DNA of 64,000 nt from Thalassotalea marina (GTDB taxonomy: Bacteria > Pseudomonadota > Gammaproteobacteria > Enterobacterales > Alteromonadaceae), in assembly GCF_014656435.1 (NCBI RefSeq), contig NZ_BNCK01000004.1:62001-126000 (forward strand), given 5' to 3'. The position numbers and the translations under genes were made by a program. The notes under the pieces are model-generated. The model saw only the letters and a list, made by a program, of their open reading frames with translations. It searched no databases and was not told the DNA's origin. Positions 37,037 to 46,185 of this stretch are shown in pieces (position 1 is the first letter of the stretch; every line of letters begins with the position of its first letter).

Positions 37037-38374
37037 ATGTTACTTAATCAGAAAGCTAAAAAAACTAACTATGCAAAGTGGGGAAAGATCACACTGTTTC
37101 CAGCTATTCTCACGATGTTAACCGCGTGCATGTCTACTAGTCCTACAATGGGCGGTTCAAGCGGTAATGTTGTTACTGGTGGAGCGGGTGGCAGCAATAC
37201 CGCTAACCATAACAGTGGTCTAGAAAAATGTACTACACCGCTTGGCACTTTATCTGTTTTTGAAGATACATCGCTCACTTGGTGGGTCGACTATCGCAAA
37301 CGCTATCCTAACTTAGGCAGTACAATTCCAGTGATCCGCTTAATGTTGCAGCAATCTAACTGTTTTGTTGTGGTAGAAAGGGGTCAGGCAATGAATGCAA
37401 TGAATAGGGAAAGACAGCTGATGCAGTCAGGTCAGCTTCGCCAAGGCAGTAATTTAGGAGGTGCTCAAATGGTGGCAGCAGATTACACCATTAGTCCTGA
37501 AATTCAGTTTGCAGCAAAAGGAACTCAAGGATTAAAAGCAGTCGGGGCATCATTATTAGGATCTTTTGGTTCCATTATTGGTGGTGGTCTAAGCAAAAAT
37601 GAAGCATCTACTACCTTGTTGCTAATTGATAACCGCTCTGGCGTACAAGTGTCAGCAGCGATTGGTAGTGCGGGCAATTATGACTTTAGCTTATTTGGCG
37701 GTTTATTTTCAGGTGGTTTTGCTGGAGCAAGTGGTTTTAGTAATTCACCAGAAGGAAAAATTATTACTGCAGCTTTTGCAGATTCTTACAATCAAATGGT
37801 GAAAGCATTACGCCAATACAAAGCTCAGGAAGTTGAAGGAGGACTTGGTAAAGGAGGGCAACTTACTGTAGGCGGTGCTTCTGATCAAACTCCAATTGCA
37901 ACGAATACCGCACACATTGTTGCAGCTCCAAAACCAGTGCCAGTTGTCGTACATAAAACCAGTATCAAAACCAACAATGTGGTTAGAAATCGAAGCTATG
38001 AGTTTGAGGTCGATGAGTATGATGAAGATGCAATGAATGATTATTATCGCTCACTTAAAAGTGTAAATGAGATGGCTAGTGGTTTGGCAACCATTTCTAT
38101 GTCAAATTCTAACCAACAGTATAAAGATATGGCTGCTACAGGCATGCAGATGTTTTTTGATAAACTCGCTACCAGCAAAATTGAGTTAGAGTCATGGCCG
38201 CTAAGCGCTAAACAACAAGCGTGGCAAGTACTTGGTAAAAAAATTGAAAAGTACAACAAAATGTTCGAAAAACATCGTAAGTCATTGCTGCTAAACAAGT
38301 CTTTAGACAGCCGTGTGGCGGATATTTTAAACTCAATAGAGTTGATCACTAAAGAAACCTTGTTTGGTGCTTAA
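37037..38374 (+). CDS. CsgG/HfaB-like outer-membrane lipoprotein
   Basis: 445 residues from ATG 37037, which has GGAG seven to eight bases upstream. The signal peptide ends in a lipobox (MLTAC). A CsgG-like domain follows: LSVFEDTSLTWWVDYRKRYPNLGSTIPVIRLMLQQSNCFVVVERGQAMNAMNRERQLMQSGQLR, AADYTISPEIQF and STTLLLIDNRSGVQVSAAIGSAG. A glycine-rich segment and a mostly helical C-terminal domain end it. CsgG forms the curli secretion pore; no curli subunit genes are nearby, so a separate secretion or stress role is likely. Confidence 0.78.
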   Translation: MLLNQKAKKTNYAKWGKITLFPAILTMLTACMSTSPTMGGSSGNVVTGGAGGSNTANHNSGLEKCTTPLGTLSVFEDTSLTWWVDYRKRYPNLGSTIPVIRLMLQQSNCFVVVERGQAMNAMNRERQLMQSGQLRQGSNLGGAQMVAADYTISPEIQFAAKGTQGLKAVGASLLGSFGSIIGGGLSKNEASTTLLLIDNRSGVQVSAAIGSAGNYDFSLFGGLFSGGFAGASGFSNSPEGKIITAAFADSYNQMVKALRQYKAQEVEGGLGKGGQLTVGGASDQTPIATNTAHIVAAPKPVPVVVHKTSIKTNNVVRNRSYEFEVDEYDEDAMNDYYRSLKSVNEMASGLATISMSNSNQQYKDMAATGMQMFFDKLATSKIELESWPLSAKQQAWQVLGKKIEKYNKMFEKHRKSLLLNKSLDSRVADILNSIELITKETLFGA

Positions 38375-38417
38375 ACCAATAGTGCTTTATCCCTTTTACC
38401 TTAAAAAATGACTGCAC

Positions 38418-38468
38418 CTAATAGTATCGGGTATAGCACTCGGTACTATTAGATCGGTACTATTAGAT
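38418..38468. repeat. Tandem 14-bp repeat with a matching inverted copy
   Basis: CGGTACTATTAGAT occurs twice back to back (38441-38454 and 38455-38468). CTAATAGTATCGG at 38418-38430 is an inverted partner with one mismatch, so either copy can pair with it. It lies 44 bases after the CsgG-like gene and may act as a terminator-like hairpin, although no T tract follows. Confidence 0.6.
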
Positions 38469-38616
38469 AAGACAGCAATATAACTTTATCTTAAGATTTA
38501 ACTGGTGGCTTTTATCTGTGTGAACCACCAAGTTAGTTATTTTTTCTTTTGAGTGTAATTTTTTAAACGCTATTGAGACTTGGTGTGCATTAAATGTTGG
38601 AAAGTAGCTAACTACA

Positions 38617-38940
38617 ATGAAAGTACACGAGTTGAAATCTATTTTAACAGTCTTGGCCCCAAACAAACGCAGAGGTTTAGGCGTTTTTACTCTTGCTGAG
38701 CAAACTGACCTTGAACCAGCGACATTAAGAAAATATTTAAATAAACACCAAAACTATTTTGTGAAAATTCCTAATAGTCAGTTATACACTATTAACCGTC
38801 ATGGTGACGGTAAAGGTGACATTACCCAAATATCTGCACACTATAATGCACGTCTAAATAAACAAAAACGCGATCAGTATTTATGTCTATTTACCGTGTT
38901 TATTAGCCTATTATCAATACTTATTACGACTAACCAATAA
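38617..38940 (+). CDS. Small winged-HTH-like protein with a C-terminal membrane anchor
   Basis: 107 residues, not assigned to a family. The N-terminal part looks like a winged helix (MKVHELKSILTVLAPNKRRGLGVFTLAEQTDLEPATLRKYLNKHQNYFVKI followed by a strand pair). A basic linker leads to a membrane helix at the very end (YLCLFTVFISLLSILITTN). This would be a tail-anchored, inward-facing DNA- or RNA-binding protein. It is followed by a Zn-ribbon gene in the same orientation. Confidence 0.6.
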   Translation: MKVHELKSILTVLAPNKRRGLGVFTLAEQTDLEPATLRKYLNKHQNYFVKIPNSQLYTINRHGDGKGDITQISAHYNARLNKQKRDQYLCLFTVFISLLSILITTNQ

Positions 38941-38993
38941 TGGATTAAAACTCCAATTGGTTGTGTTTTACGTCCTAACGTTGAGGAAAAAAT

Positions 38994-39197
38994 ATGACTT
39001 CAAAATGGAAGTGCCCAAAATGCGAATCCACAAAATTTGATACTGACACTATTGCAACTACAGGTAGTGGCTGGTCGAAGATATTTGATATGCAAAATAG
39101 AAAATTTACAGCTGTTATCTGCAAAAACTGTACTTATACAGAATTTTACCGAGGATCAACAAGTACTCTAGGAAACGTGTTTGATCTGTTTACGTGA
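38994..39197 (+). CDS. Zn-ribbon nucleic-acid-binding protein (DUF2082)
   Basis: 67 residues with two CxxC pairs, CPKCES and CKNCTYTEFY, separated by the conserved IATTGSGWSKIFDMQNRKFTAV and closing with GNVFDLFT. This is the full-length pattern of the DUF2082 zinc-ribbon family. GAGGAAAAAAT precedes the ATG. Function unknown. Confidence 0.85.
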   Translation: MTSKWKCPKCESTKFDTDTIATTGSGWSKIFDMQNRKFTAVICKNCTYTEFYRGSTSTLGNVFDLFT

Positions 39198-39527
39198 TAA
39201 TTGACTTTAATTTTGTCTGAGTAATAGCGCTTTTATCTGATGTTGAAGTTGTGTTTAGTTAACCTAGCAGGCGTTTTGGAACACAACTAACTATTTTTTA
39301 AAAACCAATAAGTAGTAATCAATAAATAAAGCTATGGCATTATTGTGTTGAATAAAAACGTTTGTTGTTATTCAAAATTTCTTCAAGTAAAGAGCGTAAT
39401 CGCCAGCACGAAAATAAAATAAAATAAAAATTAAGTTGATAAAAAACAATAGCTAGTAGAATGAAAATTAATCGATATATGCTGTTTGAAAAAAATAATT
39501 TATCAACTTAATAAAATTTTTTACTGA
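39198..39527. other. AT-rich gene-free stretch
   Basis: No gene seen. AGTTGTGTT at 39247-39255 and AACACAACT at 39280-39288 form a 9-bp inverted repeat with a 24-nt loop, followed by a T run at 39293-39299. This may be the terminator of the Zn-ribbon gene. The rest is featureless. Confidence 0.45.
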
Positions 39528-40370
39528 TCAGCCCCGAATAAACGGGAACAACATTAATGCATCTTTTATCAAAGATGTTTTATCACTTTTATTTAAATAT
39601 ATTGCGTATATATCTCGATGATATTCAGGTGCGTTTTCAACTAAATAAAGTTTTTTCTTGCGCACATGCTGAAAACACATTTGCTTAGGTAAATATGCGC
39701 AACCCGTCGCTTCCATAATAAAATTAAGTGCTATCCTAGGTTGGCTCATGTTATGCCTAATAGCAGTATTGTCTCCAAAATCACGCATAAACTGGCTATT
39801 CACCGACTCACCATAATCCACCATGACCATGTTTTCTATGGTATCTAATGAAGCTTCTGCATCTGTACTCACTAATTGTAAGGGAACAGACGCCACTTTT
39901 TCGGCAACTATGTCCTCCACATGCGGCGGTTCAAATAAAAACGCGATATCGATAAGGCGAGTAAGTAACTGTTTTCTCAATTCTAACGGCGAGAATGTGT
40001 GGGTAAATAAGTGTACGTCATCAAGGTTACGGTGAATTTTTTGCAGCCACTCTTGTAAAACAATATCCCAAATAGACATCATGGCACCAACAAACAACTG
40101 ATGTGAACTACCTTGTGCAATACCAACATCCTGTTTTACTTTTTGCCACATCATCAACATTTCATTGGCATGTTTTACCAACTTATACCCCTCAGCGGTT
40201 AGTTTTAATCGTTTTTGTGAACGATCAAAAAGTAAAACACCTAATTCGTCTTCTAATTGTTTTATTCTGCTACTTACGGCTGCTTGTGTCAGGTACAGGT
40301 TGTCAGCTGCTATTCTTACATGTAGTGTTTGACTTACTTCGATAAAAGTAGAGAGTAGTTCTATCTTCAT
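39528..40370 (-). CDS. LysR family regulator, HdfR-like
   Basis: 280 residues. The HTH domain (MKIELLSTFIEVSQTLHVRIAADNLYLTQAAVSSRIKQLEDELGVLLFDRSQKRLKLTAEG) closely follows E. coli HdfR, which represses flhDC. The effector domain is LysR-like but slightly short. It is divergent from the rimK operon (96 bases apart), so it may control that operon instead. The symbol is withheld because context differs. Confidence 0.82.
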   Translation of the reverse strand: MKIELLSTFIEVSQTLHVRIAADNLYLTQAAVSSRIKQLEDELGVLLFDRSQKRLKLTAEGYKLVKHANEMLMMWQKVKQDVGIAQGSSHQLFVGAMMSIWDIVLQEWLQKIHRNLDDVHLFTHTFSPLELRKQLLTRLIDIAFLFEPPHVEDIVAEKVASVPLQLVSTDAEASLDTIENMVMVDYGESVNSQFMRDFGDNTAIRHNMSQPRIALNFIMEATGCAYLPKQMCFQHVRKKKLYLVENAPEYHRDIYAIYLNKSDKTSLIKDALMLFPFIRG

Positions 40371-40465
40371 TTTAATAAATAAAATCTATTAACTAGTGGC
40401 ATTTATTTTGATTTTGTTTTTTAAAATTTTCAACTAAATTTGCAATTGTTAAACAGGAGCCAAAA

Positions 40466-41371
40466 ATGAAAATTGCTATTTTATCTAGAAACGAAAATTT
40501 ATATTCAACAAAACGATTAAAGGAAGCGTGTTTATTGCGCGGACATGAGGTTGATATTATTGATACCTTACATTGTTACATGGACATCACTAGTGCGCGT
40601 CCAGCCGTACGATATCACGGTAAAGAATTACCTAAATATGATGCAATCATTCCAAGAATTGGAGCATCTGTAACTTTTTATGGCACAGCGGTAGCACGTC
40701 AATTTGAAATGATGGGAACCTTTAACGTAAACGAGTCGGTTGCGATCAGCCGTTCACGCGATAAATTACGTTCGTTGCAGTTGTTATCTCGCAAAGGCAT
40801 AGGTTTGCCACGCACTGGTTTTGCCAGTAAGCCAGACAACATTAAAGATTTGATTAAAAACGTTGGTGGTGCGCCAGTGGTAATTAAGTTACTTGAAGGC
40901 ACGCAAGGCATAGGTGTGGTATTAGCTGATACAGCAAAAGCCGCTGAAAGTATTATTGAAGCTTTTATGGGTTTAAAGGCTAATATTTTAGTACAAGAGT
41001 TTATCAAAGAAGCTGGTGGTGCTGACATTAGATGTTTAGTGATCGGTGGACGAGTAGTTGCTGCGATGAAACGTCAAGGTGCTGAAGGTGAATTTCGTTC
41101 TAACTTACACCGTGGTGGCAGTGCTGAAGTTGTTAGACTAAGCAAAGAAGAACGAGCAACGGCAATCGCTGCGGCAAAAGCAATGGGCTTAAATTGTTGT
41201 GGTGTTGATTTATTGCGTTCGCATAACGGCCCTATGGTAATGGAAGTTAACTCTTCACCAGGTTTAGAAGGTATCGAAAAGGCAACTGGTTTGGATGTAG
41301 CAGGTAAATTAATCGAATTTATCGAAAAAAATGCAAAAGAAAACGCGAACAAAACTCGTGGTAAAGGTTAA
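40466..41371 (+). CDS. rimK: Ribosomal protein S6-L-glutamate ligase RimK
   Basis: 301 residues, ATP-grasp ligase that adds glutamates to the C-terminus of ribosomal protein S6 and can form poly-alpha-glutamate. N-terminal [24 protein letters not shown]-binding [48 protein letters not shown] and Mg-binding [19 protein letters not shown] are complete. AGGAGC precedes the ATG. It heads a seven-gene co-directional set with an M14 hydrolase and a RimB-type protease next. Confidence 0.97.
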   Translation: MKIAILSRNENLYSTKRLKEACLLRGHEVDIIDTLHCYMDITSARPAVRYHGKELPKYDAIIPRIGASVTFYGTAVARQFEMMGTFNVNESVAISRSRDKLRSLQLLSRKGIGLPRTGFASKPDNIKDLIKNVGGAPVVIKLLEGTQGIGVVLADTAKAAESIIEAFMGLKANILVQEFIKEAGGADIRCLVIGGRVVAAMKRQGAEGEFRSNLHRGGSAEVVRLSKEERATAIAAAKAMGLNCCGVDLLRSHNGPMVMEVNSSPGLEGIEKATGLDVAGKLIEFIEKNAKENANKTRGKG

Positions 41372-41394
41372 CTATTAGTTCAGGGAACAGGTGA

Positions 41395-42447
41395 ATGAAG
41401 AAAAGTAATTCAATGGATGCTCTAAAAATTGGCGAACATGCTATTTACCCGGGAGAAACACGAAAGGTTGATCTCCCAGTTGCAAGGCTATACACAGATT
41501 CAGAGGTCAATTTACCGGTTTATATCATTAGAGGTAAAAAACCAGGCCCAACTATCTTTGTTAGTGCGGCAGTGCATGGTGATGAATTAAATGGCATTGA
41601 GATTATTAGAAGACTGATAAACTTAAAAAAAATGCGCATTTCTTCTGGTACACTTATCGCGGTGCCTATGGTAAATGTTTATGGTGTTGTCAACCAAACG
41701 CGTTATATGCCAGACCGAAGAGATTTGAACCGAAGTTTTCCAGGTTCAGCCAAAGGTTCACTAGCTGCGCGTGTTGCCAATATCTTTTTAAAAGAAATTG
41801 TCAGCCATTGTGATTATGGTATTGATTTACACACAGGTGCTATTCATCGCTCAAACTTACCGCAAATTAGAGCGCAACTGTCTGATGAAGGCACACTTGA
41901 GTTGGCCAAAGCATTTGGTGTTCCTGTAATTTTGAACTCTAGTATTATCGAAGGATCATTAAGAGATGCCGCAGTAGAGGGTAATACCAAGGTATTACTT
42001 TACGAAGCGGGAGAAGCATTACGCTTTGATGAGTTTTCGATTCGTGCTGGCATCAAGGGCATTATCAACGTATTGCGTTATTTAAAAATGATGCCAAAAG
42101 GACGAACGGCAAAAAGCCAAGTGAATTATTTTATTGCCAATAATAGTGGCTGGGTTAGGGCAACCAGCAGTGGTATTGTGACACATCATTTTAAATTGGG
42201 TGACCAAGTTAAAAAGGGCGAAGTATTAGCTGATATTGGCAGTCCGTATGGCGAATCTTTAGGAACGGTTGTAGCTAATAAAGGCGGCGTGATTATTGGT
42301 AAACAAAACATTCCGCTAGTGCAGGAAGGTGAAGCCATGTATCACATTGCGTATTTTAAAGAAGATGATGAGCAAATAGCAGAACACATTGAAAGTGTCG
42401 AGACCGCATTAGTCCACGAGACTAAAACTAATGAGGAATTGTTATGA
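41395..42447 (+). CDS. Succinylglutamate desuccinylase/aspartoacylase-type M14 zinc hydrolase
   Basis: 350 residues. Zinc ligands His61 and Glu64 (HGDELNG) and His146 (DLHTG), with MPDRRDLNRSFPG for the substrate carboxylate, place it in the M14 AstE/AspA superfamily. The C-terminus has a lipoyl/biotinyl-like beta region (SGIVTHHFKLGDQVKKGEVLADIGS). Members of the superfamily cleave N-acyl amino acids or C-terminal residues. Between rimK and rimB-like genes, an action on glutamylated proteins or peptides is plausible, but this is inference. It overlaps the next gene by four bases. Confidence 0.85.
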   Translation: MKKSNSMDALKIGEHAIYPGETRKVDLPVARLYTDSEVNLPVYIIRGKKPGPTIFVSAAVHGDELNGIEIIRRLINLKKMRISSGTLIAVPMVNVYGVVNQTRYMPDRRDLNRSFPGSAKGSLAARVANIFLKEIVSHCDYGIDLHTGAIHRSNLPQIRAQLSDEGTLELAKAFGVPVILNSSIIEGSLRDAAVEGNTKVLLYEAGEALRFDEFSIRAGIKGIINVLRYLKMMPKGRTAKSQVNYFIANNSGWVRATSSGIVTHHFKLGDQVKKGEVLADIGSPYGESLGTVVANKGGVIIGKQNIPLVQEGEAMYHIAYFKEDDEQIAEHIESVETALVHETKTNEELL

Positions 42448-42878
42448 ACGATAGAACGATCATAGGTCACGTAGAAAATATTGATTTACCTGAATTAGGT
42501 ATATTTCAGTTAACCGTGAGGGTAGATACTGGCGCACAAACGTCTTCGTTGCATGTTGATAATATTCAACGTATTGCCGTTAAAGGGAAACCAGCAGTTT
42601 CGTTTGATATACACCCAGAAATTCACAACGTGGATAAAACGGTACGCTGCCAAGCTATGTTGCATGACGTTAGAAACATAAAGTCTTCAAACGGACAAAC
42701 TGAGCAACGTTATGTCATAAAAACCGCAGCGCTGTTAGGCGATCACGCTTGGGATATTGAGATAACGTTAACCGATCGTTCTGATATGACATATCTAATG
42801 CTACTAGGACGTCAAGCGATGTCAGATCGTTTTTACATCGATGCCGCGAATGCCTTTGTCGCATCATTAAGTCAGTAA
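42444..42878 (+). CDS. RimB-like retropepsin-type protease (ATP-dependent zinc protease family)
   Basis: 144 residues with the aspartic-protease-like motif VDTGAQTSSL (Asp28-Gly30), RYVIKTAALLGDHAWDIEITLTDRSDMTYLMLLGRQAMSDRFYID. This is the family called ATP-dependent zinc protease, which includes RimB of the Pseudomonas rimABK operon, a retropepsin-like partner of RimK. Its start overlaps the M14 gene (ATGA). Confidence 0.88.
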   Translation: MNDRTIIGHVENIDLPELGIFQLTVRVDTGAQTSSLHVDNIQRIAVKGKPAVSFDIHPEIHNVDKTVRCQAMLHDVRNIKSSNGQTEQRYVIKTAALLGDHAWDIEITLTDRSDMTYLMLLGRQAMSDRFYIDAANAFVASLSQ

Positions 42879-42893
42879 CTTAAAGGTAAAATA

Positions 42894-43769
42894 ATGTTAG
42901 AAAAAATCACTTATTGGCTGAACTACACGCTGTTTACCGTAAATGATACAAAAATCACACTTTTAGAAGTACTCACGGTACCCGCTTGGATCCTGTTGAG
43001 TTTTTATATCGCACATTTGCTGATTAAATTTATCGGTAAAAAGCTAAAAGCTAGAAACAAAGATCCTAATATCATTCATTTAGTGCAACGTATTTTATAT
43101 GTTATTGCACTGGCGATAATCTTTTTAACAACGTTGTCGTTATTGAATGTTCCTATTACTGCATTTGCGTTTTTATCGGGTGCCATAGCGATTGGTTTTG
43201 GTTTTGGTGCTCAAAATATTATTAACAACTTTATCAGTGGCTGGATTTTAATGGGTGAAAAACCTATTCGAATTGGTGACTTCCTTGAAGTTGAAGGGGT
43301 TAAAGGCGTAGTAGAAGAAATTAACACCCGATCGACTCGTGTTAGGCGTGTTGATGGCGTTCATATGTTGATCCCAAACAGCAAGCTTTTAGAAAATACT
43401 GTTATTAACTGGACGTTACGTGACAAGTTAATTCGTGGTGTTGTTGGTGTAGGTGTTGCTTATGGCAGTGATTGCCAAAAAGTGAGAGACATTATGCTTA
43501 AAGTGGCTAAGGAACAAAGCGAAGTACTAGTAGACGGTCTGCGCGATCCTATAGTGTTTTTTCAAGACTTTGGTGATAACGCACTGGTATTTGAGTTGTA
43601 TTTTTGGATCAATTCGCAGGTAGAAGGTGGCTTACGTTTGGTTGCTAGTAATATACGTTTTGATTTAGACGCTGAGTTTAATAGAGCCGGCATCGTTGTC
43701 GCATTCCCACAGCGAGATGTTCATATTGATGGTGAAGTGAAAATCGTTAGAGCAAAGCGCGAAGATTAA
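42894..43769 (+). CDS. MscS family mechanosensitive ion channel
   Basis: 291 residues: an N-terminal helix (VLTVPAWILLSFYIAHLLIKFIG), a second (ILYVIALAIIFLTTLSLL) and pore helix TM3 (FAFLSGAIAIGFGFGAQNIINNFISGWILMGEKPIRIGDFLEV), then the beta and alpha/beta cytoplasmic vestibule. It opens on hypo-osmotic shock in the inner membrane. AAGGT precedes the ATG; 15 bases from the RimB-like gene. Confidence 0.93.
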   Translation: MLEKITYWLNYTLFTVNDTKITLLEVLTVPAWILLSFYIAHLLIKFIGKKLKARNKDPNIIHLVQRILYVIALAIIFLTTLSLLNVPITAFAFLSGAIAIGFGFGAQNIINNFISGWILMGEKPIRIGDFLEVEGVKGVVEEINTRSTRVRRVDGVHMLIPNSKLLENTVINWTLRDKLIRGVVGVGVAYGSDCQKVRDIMLKVAKEQSEVLVDGLRDPIVFFQDFGDNALVFELYFWINSQVEGGLRLVASNIRFDLDAEFNRAGIVVAFPQRDVHIDGEVKIVRAKRED

Positions 43770-43800
43770 ACGCAATAGCTAACTAGCAAAAGGGGTAAAC

Positions 43801-44670
43801 ATGGAATCTTTAACAGTAAAAAATGCAATATGGTTAGTTGACTGTAAACATGAAACTAACAAGCTGGTACTGCAAAAAGTCGTTCGGTTTGTAAAAACCT
43901 ATCAGAGTGATTTAACCATAGTGTTTGATCAAAGACTAAGAGCGATTGAAAAAAAGTATTGGTTTAATTTTGCAGAATCAGAAGCCCTAGAAAAAGAATG
44001 GCATAATAGCGTTGAGAAAAGCAAAAACAACATTGTTAAGCTGTTAGCAAAAAGTAATATTGACTATCAAACAAAATGTTTGGATAAAGGCAATTATCGC
44101 GAGCTATTTAAAATACTAAATGAAGATAGCCTGTTGATTTTACAAGATGAAACTACCGAGCAGCGCCATCCTATTTTTCAACAGCTAGCCAGTATTCCTT
44201 GCCATGTTTACATTGCTAAAAAAGATAAGTGGAACGAGCAACCTAAAGTGATGGGGGCAATTGACCCACTACATGAGAATGCCAGACCTTTTGATCTCGA
44301 CCATTTAATTGTTAATCATGTTCGAGCATTAGCAAAACACTTGGAAGCTCAGTGGTATTTGGGCCACGCAAGCTATGTACAAGCAGCATTTTTAAAATAT
44401 AAAAAAGAGTTTGATAAAGTTCACCATGACGGAGTTAATGCTTTTGTCGACAGTATTGGTGTTAATAGAAGGCGTGTTGTTTTTTTAAATGGTTTGCCTG
44501 AAGATGCAATCAATAAATGGGTAAAAACCAATGAGGTTGATATTACTGTCATGGGTATTGTGGCAAGAAATAATTGGATTTCTCATTTGGTTGGCAGTAC
44601 AACCGTTGCATTATTGCAAAATCCACCATCAGATATGCTGTTAATTAAAAGTATGGCAGAGGATGAATAG
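43801..44670 (+). CDS. Universal stress protein, tandem Usp type (UspE-like)
   Basis: 289 residues with two Usp-like halves. The first is diverged; the second ends in the recognisable VDITVMGIVARNNWISHLVGSTTVALLQNPPSDMLLIKS. The glycine-rich ATP loop is partly replaced (IVARNNWISHLVGST), so nucleotide binding is uncertain. It lies in the rimK operon between mscS and zntB; AGGGGT precedes the ATG. Confidence 0.8.
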   Translation: MESLTVKNAIWLVDCKHETNKLVLQKVVRFVKTYQSDLTIVFDQRLRAIEKKYWFNFAESEALEKEWHNSVEKSKNNIVKLLAKSNIDYQTKCLDKGNYRELFKILNEDSLLILQDETTEQRHPIFQQLASIPCHVYIAKKDKWNEQPKVMGAIDPLHENARPFDLDHLIVNHVRALAKHLEAQWYLGHASYVQAAFLKYKKEFDKVHHDGVNAFVDSIGVNRRRVVFLNGLPEDAINKWVKTNEVDITVMGIVARNNWISHLVGSTTVALLQNPPSDMLLIKSMAEDE

Positions 44671-44706
44671 TTACCTCTTGGGTAATTATGCGTTAGGAAT
44701 AAAGAC

Positions 44707-45654
44707 ATGAACTATGAATTTTTAATTGATGCTTGGCAAATTAACGAACAAGGCCAAGGAACTCAGGTCAATCCCGCCGAATTAGACAACTACGACGGTG
44801 TGTGGATGCACTGTAATCGCTCGTCGGCTGAATTTGAACAATGGCTGGGTAACGAAGGCTTTTCAGAAGCGATTGTTAAATCGTTGTTGGCGACGGATAC
44901 ACGCCCTAGATTCCAGCAAATAGACGAAGAAAGCTTTTTCCTAATACTGCGCGGTGTGAACTTAAACTCAGGTAAACAACCTGATGACATGTTAACGATT
45001 CGCTTGTTGTATACACCCAATAGGTTGATCTCTTGTAATTTACAACGTTCTCGAGCGATTCAATCGGTTATAAGTGATTTTAAAAACGGACAAGGTCCTA
45101 AAAGCATTGAAATGCTAATTGTCGCAATATTGACTCAAGTTAATCTAAAAATTGAATCTGTTCTTGAGCCAATTGAAGAGTTTATAGATGCGCAGGATGT
45201 TGAATCTTACGATGTTAACCAAGTGAATGAAATTAACGCGATGCACAAAAAGCTATTACGTTTAAATCGTTTTCTTAAACCACAAACGCATGCATTGACC
45301 GCGTTGTCTAAGATCGAAATGCCAGTTTTTGAACAACATTTAGTCGGGCTAGCAAACCAGTTGGACAACCTTCAGCGTATTGTTGACACCATAGATTTTG
45401 ACATCGCACAAATTGACGTTATTAACAGTCGCATTGTGCAAATCCATAATGAAGTGATTAATCGTAATACGTATTTATTATCAATTATTGCAGGTATCTT
45501 TTTACCTTTAGGCTTTTTAACAGGGCTTTTTGGTATAAATATTGGTGGTATGCCTGGTGTAGAAAACAGTGATGCGTTTTATTGGTTTTGTGGCATCTTA
45601 ACGGGTATTGGAGTATTTGAGGTTGTCTTGTTTAGACGACTTAAATTTTTGTAA
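44707..45654 (+). CDS. zntB: CorA-family zinc transporter ZntB
   Basis: 315 residues: a large cytosolic domain and two C-terminal membrane helices (LLSIIAGIFLPLGFLTGLF and FYWFCGILTGIGVFEVVLF) with the family loop GINIGGMPG between them. The GIN plus GGMPG form favours ZntB over magnesium-type CorA (GMN). E. coli ZntB transports zinc. TAGGAA precedes the ATG. Fifth gene after rimK. Confidence 0.86.
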   Translation: MNYEFLIDAWQINEQGQGTQVNPAELDNYDGVWMHCNRSSAEFEQWLGNEGFSEAIVKSLLATDTRPRFQQIDEESFFLILRGVNLNSGKQPDDMLTIRLLYTPNRLISCNLQRSRAIQSVISDFKNGQGPKSIEMLIVAILTQVNLKIESVLEPIEEFIDAQDVESYDVNQVNEINAMHKKLLRLNRFLKPQTHALTALSKIEMPVFEQHLVGLANQLDNLQRIVDTIDFDIAQIDVINSRIVQIHNEVINRNTYLLSIIAGIFLPLGFLTGLFGINIGGMPGVENSDAFYWFCGILTGIGVFEVVLFRRLKFL

Positions 45655-45666
45655 AGTGGATTTTTA

Positions 45667-46167
45667 ATGTACGATTCTGACAATAAATTAATAGCTAGAC
45701 TACAATCAACTATTTATGTATCGGTTAAGGTTCTTGCCGTATTGATGACCTTTGTTATTTTTATGGGGGTGGTTGATGTAGCTTGGACTATTTATCAAAA
45801 GTTAGGCAATAAGCCGCTATTTATCTTAACGGTAAATGATATGTTGGCCACTTTTGGCTCGTTTATGGCAGTATTGATCGCCATCGAGATATTTGTGAAT
45901 ATCACTATTTATTTAAAAGAGGAGATCATTCACGTAAAAATAGTGATTGCAACTGCGCTTATGGCAGTATCGCGTAAAGTGATTATTTTAGATTTAAAAG
46001 TGGTAACAGCAGAACAGATTTACGGCCTAGGTATTTTAATCGTTGCGTTAAGTATCGGTTATTGGGTGGTACTGCAACTGCCCAGTGTGAAAATTAACAA
46101 GCCTAACGAACCAGCCAAGTTAACTAACCCACTTAAACAGCAAAGTGAACAAAAAGCGGATCAATAA
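45667..46167 (+). CDS. PsiE family (phosphate-starvation-inducible) membrane protein
   Basis: 166 residues with four membrane helices: VLAVLMTFVIFMGVVDVAWTIY, MLATFGSFMAVLIAIEIFVNITIYL, VIATALMAVSRKVIILDL and LGILIVALSIGYWVVLQL. The layout and the RKVI.LD segment fit the PsiE family, of unknown biochemical role. Last gene of the rimK set, 12 bases after zntB. Its stop codon lies inside the terminator of the convergent QEGLA gene. Confidence 0.83.
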   Translation: MYDSDNKLIARLQSTIYVSVKVLAVLMTFVIFMGVVDVAWTIYQKLGNKPLFILTVNDMLATFGSFMAVLIAIEIFVNITIYLKEEIIHVKIVIATALMAVSRKVIILDLKVVTAEQIYGLGILIVALSIGYWVVLQLPSVKINKPNEPAKLTNPLKQQSEQKADQ

Positions 46168-46175
46168 CGATCCGC
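46156..46175 (-). terminator. Terminator of the QEGLA gene, overlapping the end of psiE
   Basis: GCGGATC (46156-46162) pairs with GATCCGC (46169-46175). On the minus strand it is followed by TTTTT, 11 bases after the minus-strand stop. The hairpin covers the stop codon of the convergent PsiE gene. Confidence 0.75.
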
Positions 46176-46185
46176 TATAAAACAC

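Noticed and set aside
37037-38374. Curli secretion gene csgG
   Set aside because: Only the CsgG-like domain is shared. The extra Gly-rich and helical regions, and the absence of csgA, csgB, csgE and csgF nearby, argue against true curli function.
38463-38666. 67-aa minus-strand reading frame opposite the start of the winged-HTH-like gene
   Set aside because: No ribosome-binding site, no family likeness, and it overlaps the plus-strand coding start and the tandem repeat.
41395-42447. Biotin/lipoyl carrier function of the M14 protein
   Set aside because: The C-terminal beta region resembles a lipoyl domain, but the biotinylation motif (xMKM) is absent. Such a region is common in AstE/AspA-type proteins.
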